NCBI GenBank assembly: GCA_963795195.1
Contig: CAWCGU010000003.1
Coordinates: 248,001-312,000, forward strand
Source of the DNA: CAWCGU01 sp963795195
GTDB taxonomy: Bacteria; Actinomycetota; Thermoleophilia; Solirubrobacterales; 70-9
Reading direction: 5' to 3'
DNA length: 64,000 nucleotides
Shown: positions 26,222 through 34,734 of the stretch, piece after piece
Position numbering within the stretch: position 1 is the first letter of the stretch
Layout: the number at the start of each line of letters is the position of its first letter
The notes under the pieces: generated by a model
What the model was told of the DNA's origin: nothing
Databases searched by the model: none
The model's input: the letters and a program-made list of their open reading frames with translations, nothing else
Made by a program: the position numbers and the translations under genes

Positions 26222-26905
26222 CTACCGACCCCAGCGCCGCTTGGATTCTCGTCCGCCCCCCGCGCCCCCGTGGCGCTCGACGAACTCACTCAGGTACGCA
26301 TCCAATTCACCCGGCTCGTAGAAGATCCGCTCGCCGTAGGAGAAGTCCCCTTTCCACCAGAGTGTCTGCGCTCGCTCTAGCGCCGTCAGCCCCTCGGCAA
26401 ACCCGGCTGGGAACTGGCAGTCGGCCCGCCCCTGCAGGACGCCGGGCTTGAAGATGAATTCGATCTGCCCGTCCGTCACGTCGATCAGCCAGTGATGATG
26501 TGACCAGCCGACCCATGGCCCTTGAACCCCGAATGCCTGCTCCTCGAGGCGCGACGGCACCTCGATGTAGCCGGCGCGCGACACCCTCGCCATCTCGGCG
26601 CAGACCCAAACCGGATCGCGCAGGTCCTCGAGCGTGTGTGAGCAGACGCAGAAGTCGAACTGCCCGTCCGCAAAGGGGAACGGTTCGCGGTCGCAGAGGT
26701 CTCGCTGGACCCAGGTCTCTGCGCTGAAGCGCTCGCGGTCCGGCTCACTGCGGCCGTAGGAGCCACGCGTCTCGTAGGGCATCAGGTCGATCACCCAATC
26801 GGCTCGCTCCAGGGGTTTCGCCCAGCCGCCGACGTCGAGCACGCTGGCGTCGCCAGCGACGGACTCCTCGAGGTGTTGGACGCTTGCCGGAAGCATTGCG
26901 AGCAC
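26222..26905 (-). CDS. SAM-dependent methyltransferase-like protein
   Basis: About 227 residues. Putative SAM site SVLDVGGWAKPLERADWV, acidic IDLMPYETRG, and FDFCVCSHTLEDLRDP, an order typical of class I methyltransferases linked to glycan clusters. The glycine-rich loop is DVGGWAKP rather than D.G.G.G, so cofactor binding should be regarded as probable only. Start at GTG 26905 or ATG 26896. Converges with pyrF (7 bp) and diverges from the LysM-like gene. Confidence 0.65.
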   Translation of the reverse strand: MLAMLPASVQHLEESVAGDASVLDVGGWAKPLERADWVIDLMPYETRGSYGRSEPDRERFSAETWVQRDLCDREPFPFADGQFDFCVCSHTLEDLRDPVWVCAEMARVSRAGYIEVPSRLEEQAFGVQGPWVGWSHHHWLIDVTDGQIEFIFKPGVLQGRADCQFPAGFAEGLTALERAQTLWWKGDFSYGERIFYEPGELDAYLSEFVERHGGAGGGRESKRRWGR

Positions 26906-26939
26906 TAGTCCTACCCGATAGGACCCGACGGGTTTCCCC

Positions 26940-26945
26940 TAGCAT
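26940..26945 (+). promoter_or_regulatory. -10 element
   Basis: TAGCAT ending 9 nt before ATG 26955; predicted leaderless or nearly so. Confidence 0.35.
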
Positions 26946-26954
26946 CCGCCGACG

Positions 26955-27311
26955 ATGACCGGCGGGGGCACAAATCCACTCGTACGACTTGCTGCCCTCC
27001 TGGCCGTCGTCGGCGCGATCGCTGCGGTCGGCATCGTCTTCACGACTTCGCTCGGGGGCGACTCCGGCGCCGATCAGTCGACCGGCATTGAGACCACCGA
27101 CGAGGCGATCTGCGAGCCCACCGCGGAGAAATCCGTTGAGCGTGGATTCTTCAAGGTCGACGAGGCGGACGTCTTTGCCGACATCGCCACCAAGACCTGC
27201 GTCGACGTCGAGGAACTGGTCAGCCTCAACGAAGACATCGACCCGAACGCGCTCCAGCTCGACGCCTGCGTCAATCTGGACTCTCGCCTCAAGTGCGAGG
27301 AGAAGGGCTGA
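26955..27311 (+). CDS. membrane-anchored protein with divergent LysM-like domain
   Basis: A 118-residue protein: N-terminal transmembrane anchor (LAALLAVVGAIAAVGIVFTTS), short acidic linker, then a domain from about residue 58 with the LysM pattern: GFFKVDEADVFADIATKT, VDVEELVSLNEDIDPNAL, then ACVNL. The usual Tyr/Gly of LysM (YxVxxGDT) is replaced by FKVDEADV. Four Cys residues flank or lie in the domain, suggesting disulfides outside the membrane. Likely binds peptidoglycan or another wall glycan (inference). Its end overlaps the dacA-like gene start by 19 bp. Confidence 0.7.
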   Translation: MTGGGTNPLVRLAALLAVVGAIAAVGIVFTTSLGGDSGADQSTGIETTDEAICEPTAEKSVERGFFKVDEADVFADIATKTCVDVEELVSLNEDIDPNALQLDACVNLDSRLKCEEKG

Positions 27312-28537
27312 GCCGCATCGAGCGAGGCCGGGCGGCGCGGGCCGTCGTCTGGCTCAGCTGTCTCCTGGTCTCGGCCAGTCTGGTGGGGTCCGTGCGCGCG
27401 GCCGCGGCCGCGCGCGCTGCGCCGCAGCTGGACGCCGACGCGTGGCTCCTGATCGACGCTTCCGACGGTGCGGAGCTCGCCTCTGAGGACGCAAGCCAAA
27501 TGCTGCCGATCGCCAGCGCCACAAAGCTGATGACCGCCTACGTGGCGCTGAAGAAGCTGCCTCTCGACAAGCGCCTCAGCGCGCCCGCCTACGCGGCCCT
27601 CGGTCCGGAGTCTCTGCTCGGCCTGCAGGCCGGGGAGCGGATATCGGTCCGCGACCTGCTGTTCGCGCTGATCATGGCAAGCGCCAACGACGGCGCGGTC
27701 GCCCTCGCCGAGGGTGTCTCCGGAAGCGTCGACAGGTTTGTCGCCCTGATGAATCGCACGGCTCGCAGGCTTGGCCTCGAGCAGACCAGCTACGCGAATC
27801 CGATCGGCCTTGATGCGCCGGGCAGCGGGTCCAGCGCCCGGGATCTCTCCGTGCTCGCCCGCGAGCTGCTCGAGGACCCCCTCTTGCGGCGCATCGCCGA
27901 CGCCGAGCAGCGCTCGATTGAAACCGACGTGACGACACGGACGATCGAAAACAGGAACTCGCTCCTCTACGGTCACCCCTGGGTCGACGGCATCAAGACC
28001 GGCTACACCCTGGGTGCGGGCTACGTGCTCGTCGGATCCGGCACACGTGAGGGTGTGACCCTGATCTCGGTGATCCTGGGAGCGCCGACAGAGTCTGAGC
28101 GCGACGCCGAGACCCTCGAGTTGTTGGACTACGGCTTCTCGCTCTACCGGCGCGCCGACGCTGTCAGGAAGGGAAGGCCGATCGTGACCGTGCCGGTCGA
28201 CTCAGGGGTCGAGGTGCCGTTGGTCGCCGAGACCGACGCAGTTGTCCCGGTGCGACGAGGCCAGGGCGTGGAGACGGAGATTGAGGCGCCTGAAGAGCTC
28301 GAGGGCCCCGTCAGCGCCGGCGAGACCCTCGGAAAGGTCAAAGTTCTGGTTGCGGGGCGAAGGCAGGCCGTTGTGCCGCTGGCCGCACAGCGCTCGGCCC
28401 CGGCGCCGAGTTTTGCGCAGCGCTTTAGGGAGTCGCTGGGCTTCCCACTGTGGGTTGCGGTTGCCGGCTTCGGCTTGATCGTGATACTGATTGTCATGGT
28501 GATGGTCCTTCAGCGCAGAAAGACCCGTGAGGCATGA
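27293..28537 (+). CDS. D-alanyl-D-alanine carboxypeptidase (PBP5/DacA family)
   Basis: A 414-residue serine peptidase S11 protein that trims the terminal D-Ala from peptidoglycan stem peptides outside the cytoplasmic membrane. Signal peptide RAVVWLSCLLVSASLVGSV; active-site SxxK in SATKLMTAYV (about residue 76), SxN in ASANDGAVAL, KTG in GIKTGYTLGAG. A beta-rich domain follows and a C-terminal membrane helix (LWVAVAGFGLIVILIVMVMV) plus RRK anchors it. GTG 27293 overlaps the upstream LysM-like gene. The stop overlaps the next ATG (ATGA). Confidence 0.92.
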   Translation: MRGEGLSRIERGRAARAVVWLSCLLVSASLVGSVRAAAAARAAPQLDADAWLLIDASDGAELASEDASQMLPIASATKLMTAYVALKKLPLDKRLSAPAYAALGPESLLGLQAGERISVRDLLFALIMASANDGAVALAEGVSGSVDRFVALMNRTARRLGLEQTSYANPIGLDAPGSGSSARDLSVLARELLEDPLLRRIADAEQRSIETDVTTRTIENRNSLLYGHPWVDGIKTGYTLGAGYVLVGSGTREGVTLISVILGAPTESERDAETLELLDYGFSLYRRADAVRKGRPIVTVPVDSGVEVPLVAETDAVVPVRRGQGVETEIEAPEELEGPVSAGETLGKVKVLVAGRRQAVVPLAAQRSAPAPSFAQRFRESLGFPLWVAVAGFGLIVILIVMVMVLQRRKTREA

Positions 28538-29493
28538 TCCTCACCGTCACCCTCAACGCCGCAATCGACCGCACGGTCGCGGTGCCGAACTTCAGGCTCG
28601 GTCGACGCCATCGCGCGGTCGAATCCTCGACGGCCGCCGGGGGCAAGGGCGTCAACGTCGCCCGGGCGCTGAAGGCGCTGGGCCGGCCGGTGATCGCGAC
28701 CGGTCTCGCCGGTGGGCCGACCGGGTCGCGGATCCTCGAGCTGCTGATCGAGGAAGCCGTGCTCAACGACTTCACCAGGATCCGCGAGGAGTCGCGCACG
28801 AATCTCGCGGTGGTCGACCCGACGACCGGTGAGCAGACCGAGATCAATGAGCGAGGTCCGGTGGTCGAGCCCGATGAGGTCGAGCGCTTCATCGAGAAGC
28901 TCCTCTACCTCGCCAAGGGCGCAGCCTTCTGTGTGATCGCAGGCAGCATTCCACCCGGCGTTGATCCCGGCGTCTATGGACACCTGGTCACGGAGCTGCG
29001 CGAACTGGAGGTGCCGGTGCTGCTCGACACTTCCGGCGAGCCGATGCGAGCGGGCCTGCGAGCCGGCCCGACGGTGGTCGCCCCCAATGTCGCCGAGGCC
29101 GAGGAGGCCGTCGGCCACGAGTTCACCGATGCCGAGGACCTCTCGATGGGGCTGGCCAGCCTGCTTGAGATGGGGGCCCACGAGGCGATCGTCACGCGTG
29201 CGGCCGGCTGTGTCGCCGTCTGCGGCGAAGGCAACCGGCGCCGCCGTTACGAGGTCGCGATCGACCCGCTCGAGCCGGTTGCGGGAGTCGGCTCCGGCGA
29301 CGCCTTCCTGGCTGGCTATGTGGCCGCGCGATACGAAGGCCGGGATCCTGAGGAGTGCCTTGCCTACGGCGTCGCCTGCGGAGCGGAGTCCACGCAGCAC
29401 CTCGGCGCCGGCACGGTCGACGCGCACGAGGTCGAGCGCCTGCTCGATCAGGTCGAGGTGCGCGAGGTTACGGCGCCCGCGAGCGTGGGCTAG
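28534..29493 (+). CDS. PfkB-family sugar kinase (1-phosphofructokinase-like)
   Basis: A 319-residue ribokinase-fold kinase. MILTVTLNAAIDRT start, substrate signature AAGGKGVNVARALKALG, and the ATP/anion-hole motif GVGSGDAFLAGY with the catalytic Asp. The MILTVTLNPA-type N-terminus places it with 1-phosphofructokinase and tagatose-6-phosphate kinase, so it probably phosphorylates a ketohexose phosphate; no PTS gene is nearby, so the exact substrate is open. ATG overlaps the stop of the D,D-carboxypeptidase gene. Confidence 0.85.
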   Translation: MILTVTLNAAIDRTVAVPNFRLGRRHRAVESSTAAGGKGVNVARALKALGRPVIATGLAGGPTGSRILELLIEEAVLNDFTRIREESRTNLAVVDPTTGEQTEINERGPVVEPDEVERFIEKLLYLAKGAAFCVIAGSIPPGVDPGVYGHLVTELRELEVPVLLDTSGEPMRAGLRAGPTVVAPNVAEAEEAVGHEFTDAEDLSMGLASLLEMGAHEAIVTRAAGCVAVCGEGNRRRRYEVAIDPLEPVAGVGSGDAFLAGYVAARYEGRDPEECLAYGVACGAESTQHLGAGTVDAHEVERLLDQVEVREVTAPASVG

Positions 29494-30342
29494 CTAACTG
29501 GGTCGCACCAGCGCCGCGGAGTGCAGCAGCCCGGGTCCGCCGCCCATCCTTCTGACCAGCAGCTGCTCGAGGCGACGGGCGAACGGGACTCCGTCGGGGG
29601 CGACGTTCCCTGGTCCGAACGGGATCGCGTAGGTCGGCACGGTTCGCTCGATTGTGAACCCGGCCGCCTGGAGCATCCGGTGGTGGGCGGCGACGTTGGG
29701 TATCCACCACTGACAGAGCTCGCCGCCGCGATTCCAGGCGGCGGGCGTGCGCCTGCGCGTCAGGCTGAGCGCCGCGTCGATCTGCTCGGCCGACAGGAAC
29801 CGGCCTTCGCAGACTCCGGCGATCGCCTCGAGAGCGCGGACCGGGTCACGCAGATGCAGCATCAGGCTGCCGCAGACGACGACATCGAAGCTCCCGAGAC
29901 GCTCGGGCGTGAGGTCGTAGACGCTGATCTCCTCGCGCTGCACCCGCGAGCCAAGCAGCTCGCGGGCGATCCCGAACCCGACGCCGGTGCGGTCTCCCGC
30001 GATCTGGGTGAGGAACTCAGCACCACGTTCACGAAGCCGCAGCGGCCAGTCCCACTCGCTGGGGCTGCCGATGTCGACTGCCACCACCTCCGCCGCCCCC
30101 CGCCGCTCGAGCTCGAAGCTCAGGAAGCCGTCGTAGGGACCGACATCGAGGCAGCGCAGCCCTTCGACGTCTGGCCAGGGCATGCCCCCGACGACCGGTC
30201 GCAGGTCGAACCATCCGGGCGTGACGACTCCCTCCGCGAGTTCCATCGTGTGGTACCAGAGGCGGTTGGAGGCGATCATCGCGCGGGCCCTTTCCGGGTC
30301 GGCGCCGAGCACGCGTTGGCCAGTGTTTGGCGAGGCGGTCAC
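29494..30342 (-). CDS. CmoB-like SAM-dependent methyltransferase (paralogue C)
   Basis: A 282-residue paralogue of 14111-14866 and 19413-20219: WYHTMELAEGVVTPGWFDLR, CLDVGPYDGFLSFELERRGA, AVDIGSPSEWDWP, VCGSLMLHLRDPVRALE. It lies outside the main glycan locus, converging exactly with the sugar kinase gene (stops adjacent) and divergent from guaB3. GTG 30342 is the only start giving the full N-terminus. Acceptor unknown; see paralogues for discussion. Confidence 0.82.
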   Translation of the reverse strand: MTASPNTGQRVLGADPERARAMIASNRLWYHTMELAEGVVTPGWFDLRPVVGGMPWPDVEGLRCLDVGPYDGFLSFELERRGAAEVVAVDIGSPSEWDWPLRLRERGAEFLTQIAGDRTGVGFGIARELLGSRVQREEISVYDLTPERLGSFDVVVCGSLMLHLRDPVRALEAIAGVCEGRFLSAEQIDAALSLTRRRTPAAWNRGGELCQWWIPNVAAHHRMLQAAGFTIERTVPTYAIPFGPGNVAPDGVPFARRLEQLLVRRMGGGPGLLHSAALVRPS

Positions 30343-30476
30343 GCCGCTATCATCGCTGCGGGCCCGGATTTGGCGACGTCCGGGGCGTCAGTAGCCGCAA
30401 AAAGCGGCTTCTGAACGGGCCTTTCTCGTCCGGGAAAAATCCTAGGGTGTGTCTTTCTTCGAACAGGAGTCAGTGA
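30343..30476 (+). promoter_or_regulatory. guaB3 promoter region with hairpin
   Basis: Non-coding 134 bp. It holds an inverted repeat AGCCGC-AAAAA-GCGGCT at about 30393-30409, then a TAGGGT -10-like box at 30443-30448, and AGGAGT at 30465-30470 as ribosome binding site 6 nt before GTG 30477. The hairpin lies upstream of the -10, so it may be an operator or a terminator fragment rather than part of the leader. Confidence 0.4.
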
Positions 30477-31697
30477 GTGGAAGTAGAGATCGGGCGAGGT
30501 AAGAAGGGCAGACGGGCCTACGGGTTCGACGACATCGCGATCGTGCCGTCCCGACGGACGCGCGACCCGGACGATGTTGACATCACCTGGACGCTCGGGC
30601 CGTATCGCTTCGAGCTGCCGCTGATGGCCTCGGCCATGGACGGGGTCGTCAGCCCGCGCACCGCCGTCGAGGTCGGGCGTCACGGCGGGCTCGCGGTCCT
30701 CAACCTCGAAGGGATCTGGTCTCGTTACGAGGACGCGGACGCAAAGCTCGATGAGATCGCCCACGCGCCGGCTGAGCAGGCGACCCGCCTGATGCAGGAG
30801 ATCTACACCGAGCCGGTCAAACCCGAGTTGATCGCCCGCCGCATTGAGGAGATCAAGGCCGAGGGCGCAGTCGCCTGCGGTTCGCTGACCCCACAGAAGG
30901 TCACCGGCCTCTACGAGGTCGCCCTCGAGGCCGGCCTCGACATCCTCGTCATCCAGGGGACCGTGATCTCCGCCGAGCACGTCTCCTCCAAGGAGGAGCA
31001 CGACAAGAGCGCCGTCCTGAATCTCAAGGAGTTCATCGCCGAGGTTCCCGTGCCGACGATCGTCGGCGGTTGCGGCTCCTACTCGACGGGTCTGCACCTG
31101 ATGCGCACCGGCGCAGTCGGCGTGCTCGTCGGCGTCGGCCCGGGTGCCGCCTGCACGACGCGCGGCGTGCTCGGCATCGGCGTCCCACAGGCGACGGCGA
31201 TCGCCGACGTCGCGGCGGCGCGCTCCCAGCACATGCTGGAGACGGGCGAGTACGTCAACGTGATCGCCGACGGCGGCATGAGGACCGGCGGTGACGTCTC
31301 GAAGGCGATCGCCTGCGGCGCCGACGCTGTGATGATCGGCTCGCCGCTGGCCCGCGCCAAGGAGGCTCCGGGCCGCGGGTATCACTGGGGCATGGCCACA
31401 TTCCATCCTTCGCTGCCGCGAGGGACGCGGGTGACGACGCACCAGGACGGCACGCTCGAGCAGATCTTGATGGGTCCGGCCAACGAGAACGACGGTACGT
31501 TCAACCTGATCGGCGCCTTGCGCACCTCGATGGCCACCTGTGGCTACGAGGACATCCGCGATTTCCAGCGCGCTGAGGTAATGGTCGCCCCGGCGCTGCT
31601 GACGGAGGGCAAGGCGCTTCAGCGCTCCCAGCAGGTGGGCATGGGGTCCAACGGTCGCGCCAGGGTCGCAGCCGGAGTCGCCGTCTCGGATGACTAG
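30477..31697 (+). CDS. guaB3: GuaB3-family IMP dehydrogenase
   Basis: Oxidises IMP to XMP on the GMP branch of purine synthesis, or a close paralogue of that enzyme. 406 residues, (beta/alpha)8 barrel without the CBS insert of standard GuaB. N-terminus VEIGRGKKGRRAYGFDDIA is diagnostic of GuaB3. The loop with the catalytic Cys is GPGAACTTRGVLG; phosphate site VIADGGMRTGGDVSKA and MIGSPLARAKEAPGRGY are present. GTG 30477 has a clear AGGAGT ribosome binding site. Its stop overlaps the guaA ATG by 8 bases. Confidence 0.92.
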   Translation: MEVEIGRGKKGRRAYGFDDIAIVPSRRTRDPDDVDITWTLGPYRFELPLMASAMDGVVSPRTAVEVGRHGGLAVLNLEGIWSRYEDADAKLDEIAHAPAEQATRLMQEIYTEPVKPELIARRIEEIKAEGAVACGSLTPQKVTGLYEVALEAGLDILVIQGTVISAEHVSSKEEHDKSAVLNLKEFIAEVPVPTIVGGCGSYSTGLHLMRTGAVGVLVGVGPGAACTTRGVLGIGVPQATAIADVAAARSQHMLETGEYVNVIADGGMRTGGDVSKAIACGADAVMIGSPLARAKEAPGRGYHWGMATFHPSLPRGTRVTTHQDGTLEQILMGPANENDGTFNLIGALRTSMATCGYEDIRDFQRAEVMVAPALLTEGKALQRSQQVGMGSNGRARVAAGVAVSDD

Positions 31698-33366
31698 CGA
31701 CCCGGCGGCGGCGCAGGCCCTCGAACCGGTCCCCCCGCGGAAGATCGCCGAAGGAGATCCGGAGCGGCCGGCGGCTCCTGCCGTCACCGAGCTGACGCCT
31801 GCCGACACCCACGCGGCGACGGGAGAAGCGACCGAGGAGGTGTTCGTCCTCGACTTCGGCGGCCAGTACTCGCAGCTGATCGCCCGCCGCATCCGCGAAT
31901 GTGGCGTCTACTCGGAGTTGCTACCGCACGACACCGAGATCGGCCGCATACGCGACCGCAGGCCGAAGGCACTCGTGCTTTCCGGCGGACCCGCATCCGT
32001 CTACGCCGACGGCGCACCGCCGTTGCGCATGGAGTTGCTCGAGCTCGGCATCCCCGTGCTTGGAATCTGTTACGGAATGCAGCTGATGGTCCACGAGCTC
32101 GGCGGCCGGGTCGAGCCGGCTGACGCGGCGGAGTTCGGGCGCACCACGCTGACGCTCAGCGGCGATGGTGGACGCCTCCTGCAGGGTCTCCCCGCTGAGC
32201 AGCAGTCGTGGATGAGCCACCGCGACACCGTCTATGAGGCGCCGCCTGGGTTCGATGCGCTCGCCTCGAGCCCGTCCTCGCCGGTCGCCGCCTGCGAGGA
32301 CCCGGCGCGTGGCCTCTACGGCATCCAGTTCCACCCCGAGGTCGTGCACACGCCCTACGGCACCGAGATCCTCAGCCGCTTCCTGCGCGATGTCGCCGAT
32401 TGCAAGGCGCAATGGTCGCCGGCCTCGGTGATCGAGCGCCAGGTGGCGGCGATTCAGGCGCAGGTTGGGGAGGGGACGGTCATCTGCGGTCTCTCCGGCG
32501 GCGTCGACTCGGCGGTCGCTGCGGCACTCGTCCACCGCGCCGTGGGCGACCAGCTGACCTGTGTGCTCGTCGATCACGGCCTGATGCGAAAGGGGGAAAC
32601 CGAGCAGGTCGCCAAGGCATTCCGTGACGAGCTCGGGATTCCCCTGATCACCGTCGATGCACGCGACCGCTTCCTCGAGTTGCTGGCGGGCGTCACCGAT
32701 CCCGAGACGAAGCGGAAGATCATCGGCGCCGAGTTCATCCGCGTCTTCGAGGAGCAGGCCCGCGGGCTCTCCGATGCGGGCTTTCTGGTTCAGGGAACGC
32801 TCTACTCCGACGTGATCGAGTCGGGCGGCGGAACGGGCGCGGCGACGATCAAGTCGCACCACAACGTCGGGGGCCTGCCCGATGACCTCGACCTCGACCT
32901 CGTCGAACCGCTGCGAATGCTCTTCAAGGACGAGGTTCGCGCCGTCGGCACCGAGCTGGGGCTGCCCGAGCGCCTCGTCTGGCGCCAGCCGTTCCCCGGC
33001 CCGGGCCTCGGAATCCGCATCGTCGGCGGTGAGGTCACCGCCGAGCGGCTGGACATCCTGCGCGACGCCGACGCGATCCTCCAGGAGGAGGTCAGGGCCG
33101 CCGGCATGTACCGCCAGCTCTGGCAGTCGTTCTGCGTGCTGCCCGTCGTGCGCTCGGTGGGAGTGCAGGGCGATGAGCGCACCTACGCCTACCCGATCAT
33201 CATCCGAGCGGTCACCTCCGAGGACGCGATGACCGCCGACTGGGCTCGGCTTCCGTATGACCTCCTCGAGCGCGTTTCGAGCCGGATCATCAACGAGATC
33301 CCGGGCGTCAACCGCGTGGCGCTGGACATCTCCTCAAAGCCCCCCGCGACGATCGAGTGGGAGTAG
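31690..33366 (+). CDS. guaA: GMP synthase (glutamine-hydrolysing)
   Basis: Converts XMP to GMP using glutamine and ATP. 558 residues. Glutamine amidotransferase domain: FVLDFGGQYSQLIARR, nucleophile Cys in GICYGMQLM, His in FHPEVVHTPYG. ATP-pyrophosphatase P-loop GLSGGVDSAVAA. C-terminal dimerisation domain with FPGPGLGIRIVGGEVT and ends KPPATIEWE as usual. ATG 31690 adds about 50 low-complexity residues before the amidotransferase domain; GTG 31840 is a possible shorter start. Overlaps guaB3. Confidence 0.95.
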   Translation: MTSDPAAAQALEPVPPRKIAEGDPERPAAPAVTELTPADTHAATGEATEEVFVLDFGGQYSQLIARRIRECGVYSELLPHDTEIGRIRDRRPKALVLSGGPASVYADGAPPLRMELLELGIPVLGICYGMQLMVHELGGRVEPADAAEFGRTTLTLSGDGGRLLQGLPAEQQSWMSHRDTVYEAPPGFDALASSPSSPVAACEDPARGLYGIQFHPEVVHTPYGTEILSRFLRDVADCKAQWSPASVIERQVAAIQAQVGEGTVICGLSGGVDSAVAAALVHRAVGDQLTCVLVDHGLMRKGETEQVAKAFRDELGIPLITVDARDRFLELLAGVTDPETKRKIIGAEFIRVFEEQARGLSDAGFLVQGTLYSDVIESGGGTGAATIKSHHNVGGLPDDLDLDLVEPLRMLFKDEVRAVGTELGLPERLVWRQPFPGPGLGIRIVGGEVTAERLDILRDADAILQEEVRAAGMYRQLWQSFCVLPVVRSVGVQGDERTYAYPIIIRAVTSEDAMTADWARLPYDLLERVSSRIINEIPGVNRVALDISSKPPATIEWE

Positions 33367-33488
33367 CTGCAGGCGCGAACTGAGTGAGTCTGGTTCCGAG
33401 TACCGGCACCGGATCGACTCAGAGCACTGCAGCGCCTGATTTCGGCAGCCACTACCCTCCGAGACGGCCGGCAGGGGCCACTCTCACG
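33367..33488 (+). promoter_or_regulatory. nested inverted repeats and promoter upstream of the third glycoside hydrolase
   Basis: Non-coding 122 bp. AGGCGC (33371-33376) pairs with GCGCCT (33432-33437) and, inside it, CTGAGT (33380-33385) with ACTCAG (33417-33422), giving a nested stem around a CCGG-rich loop. There is no T-tract, so this is not a classic terminator. A TACCCT box at 33453-33458 is a candidate -10 for the gene at 33489. Confidence 0.35.
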
Positions 33489-34673
33489 ATGCGATCACGC
33501 GTTCAACAGACGGCGCCTTGGGCGCGACGCCTGCGTAGGCAGCTCCTCCTCGGTGTTGCCGTTTTTTCGACCCTGGTGACGCTCCCGAGCTTTGCCGCAG
33601 CCGCCCCCACCTACGGCATCTCTGTGCTCAAGGAGCCGCCCACCGCCGACTACGCGCGGATGGGCGCCGCGGGAGCCGACGTCCTGCGCGTGGTGATGAG
33701 CTGGCCGGACATCCAGCCCGAGCGCGGCAACTTCATCTGGCGAAGCTTCGACAAGATCGTCGCAAACGCGGCCCGTGGTGGAGTCCAGATCCTGCCGATT
33801 CTCTACGGTGTTCCCGCTTGGTCGACCGACTGCGGCAACCTCGACGCACTCAAGTGCCGCCGCGTGCCTCCGATCCGCACCGAGGAGTCGCGGTCCGCCT
33901 GGCAGCGGTTCGTCTCCGCCGCCGTCGAACGCTATGGGCCGAGCGGGACATTTTGGAACTCCCGGATCCCTCCGGTCGAGCTGCCGAGCGTAGACGAGAA
34001 CGGATTGGCGCCGCCGCCGCTGAGGCCGCCTCCGATCACTCCGATCACCCGCTGGCAGGTCTGGAACGAGCCCAGCTCGCCGACCTACTGGAAGCCGGGC
34101 AAGCCTGACGCCGTCGCCTACGCCCGTCTCGTGCGGCTCACGCACCAGGCGATAATGCCCCGCGATCCCAACGCCGAGGTGTTGCTCGCGGGCCTCTTCG
34201 GGACGCCTTTCGCAGGCAAGGACCCGAAGTTGATCAGCTGGCGCTACCTCGACCGTTTCTATAGCGCCCCGGGCATCGCCGGGAGCTTCGATGCGGTCTC
34301 CCTGCACCCTTACGCCCCGAACATGAAGGGCATCTCCGAGCAGGTCCGCCGCATCCGCCGGGTCATGCGCGGTCACGGAGATGGCGACAAGCCGATCTGG
34401 ATCACCGAGATCGGCTGGGGCTCAGCCGATCCGAGCGAGGGCCCGCTGCTCAAGGGCGCCAAGGGGCAGGCGGAATTCTTGACGACGGCGTTCAAGGCGC
34501 TCGCCTCCCGCGCTTCGTGGCGGATCGAGGGAATCATCTGGTTCGACTGGCGCGACCCAGGAGAGTTTGTAGACGGCTGTACCTCCCCGTTCTGCCTCTC
34601 GGCAGGGTTGTTGAACGAGGCGGGGGGCGCAAAGCCGTCGCTGGGGGCGTTCACGCGGATCGCGGGGGGCTGA
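33489..34673 (+). CDS. secreted clan GH-A-like glycoside hydrolase (paralogue 3)
   Basis: About 394 residues, homologous to the pair at 711-2988. Signal peptide after basic residues (RRQLLLGVAVFSTLVTLPSFAAAA). Putative acid/base in WQVWNEPSSPTYW, then SLHPYAPNMKG, putative nucleophile in WITEIGWGSAD, and a Cys pair in DGCTSPFCLSAG resembling CDLCRFSG of paralogues 1 and 2. ATG 33489 starts the signal peptide; the frame continues open upstream without homology. Likely acts on a surface or environmental glycan. Confidence 0.82.
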   Translation: MRSRVQQTAPWARRLRRQLLLGVAVFSTLVTLPSFAAAAPTYGISVLKEPPTADYARMGAAGADVLRVVMSWPDIQPERGNFIWRSFDKIVANAARGGVQILPILYGVPAWSTDCGNLDALKCRRVPPIRTEESRSAWQRFVSAAVERYGPSGTFWNSRIPPVELPSVDENGLAPPPLRPPPITPITRWQVWNEPSSPTYWKPGKPDAVAYARLVRLTHQAIMPRDPNAEVLLAGLFGTPFAGKDPKLISWRYLDRFYSAPGIAGSFDAVSLHPYAPNMKGISEQVRRIRRVMRGHGDGDKPIWITEIGWGSADPSEGPLLKGAKGQAEFLTTAFKALASRASWRIEGIIWFDWRDPGEFVDGCTSPFCLSAGLLNEAGGAKPSLGAFTRIAGG

Positions 34674-34734
34674 CGGCCCTTCGTCGCTTGCCCGGCCCCT
34701 GGTTACTGCAGTCCGCAAATACGGAAAAGCCGGA
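34674..34734. terminator. possible convergent terminator hairpin
   Basis: Between convergent stops, AGTCCG (34710-34715) can pair with CGGACT (34731-34736), the latter reaching into the last codons of the minus-strand gene. Loop is A-rich; no strong T-tract on either strand. Confidence 0.25.

Noticed and set aside
25303..26289. Long minus-strand frame over pyrF
   Set aside because: Shadow of pyrF; no recognisable motifs.
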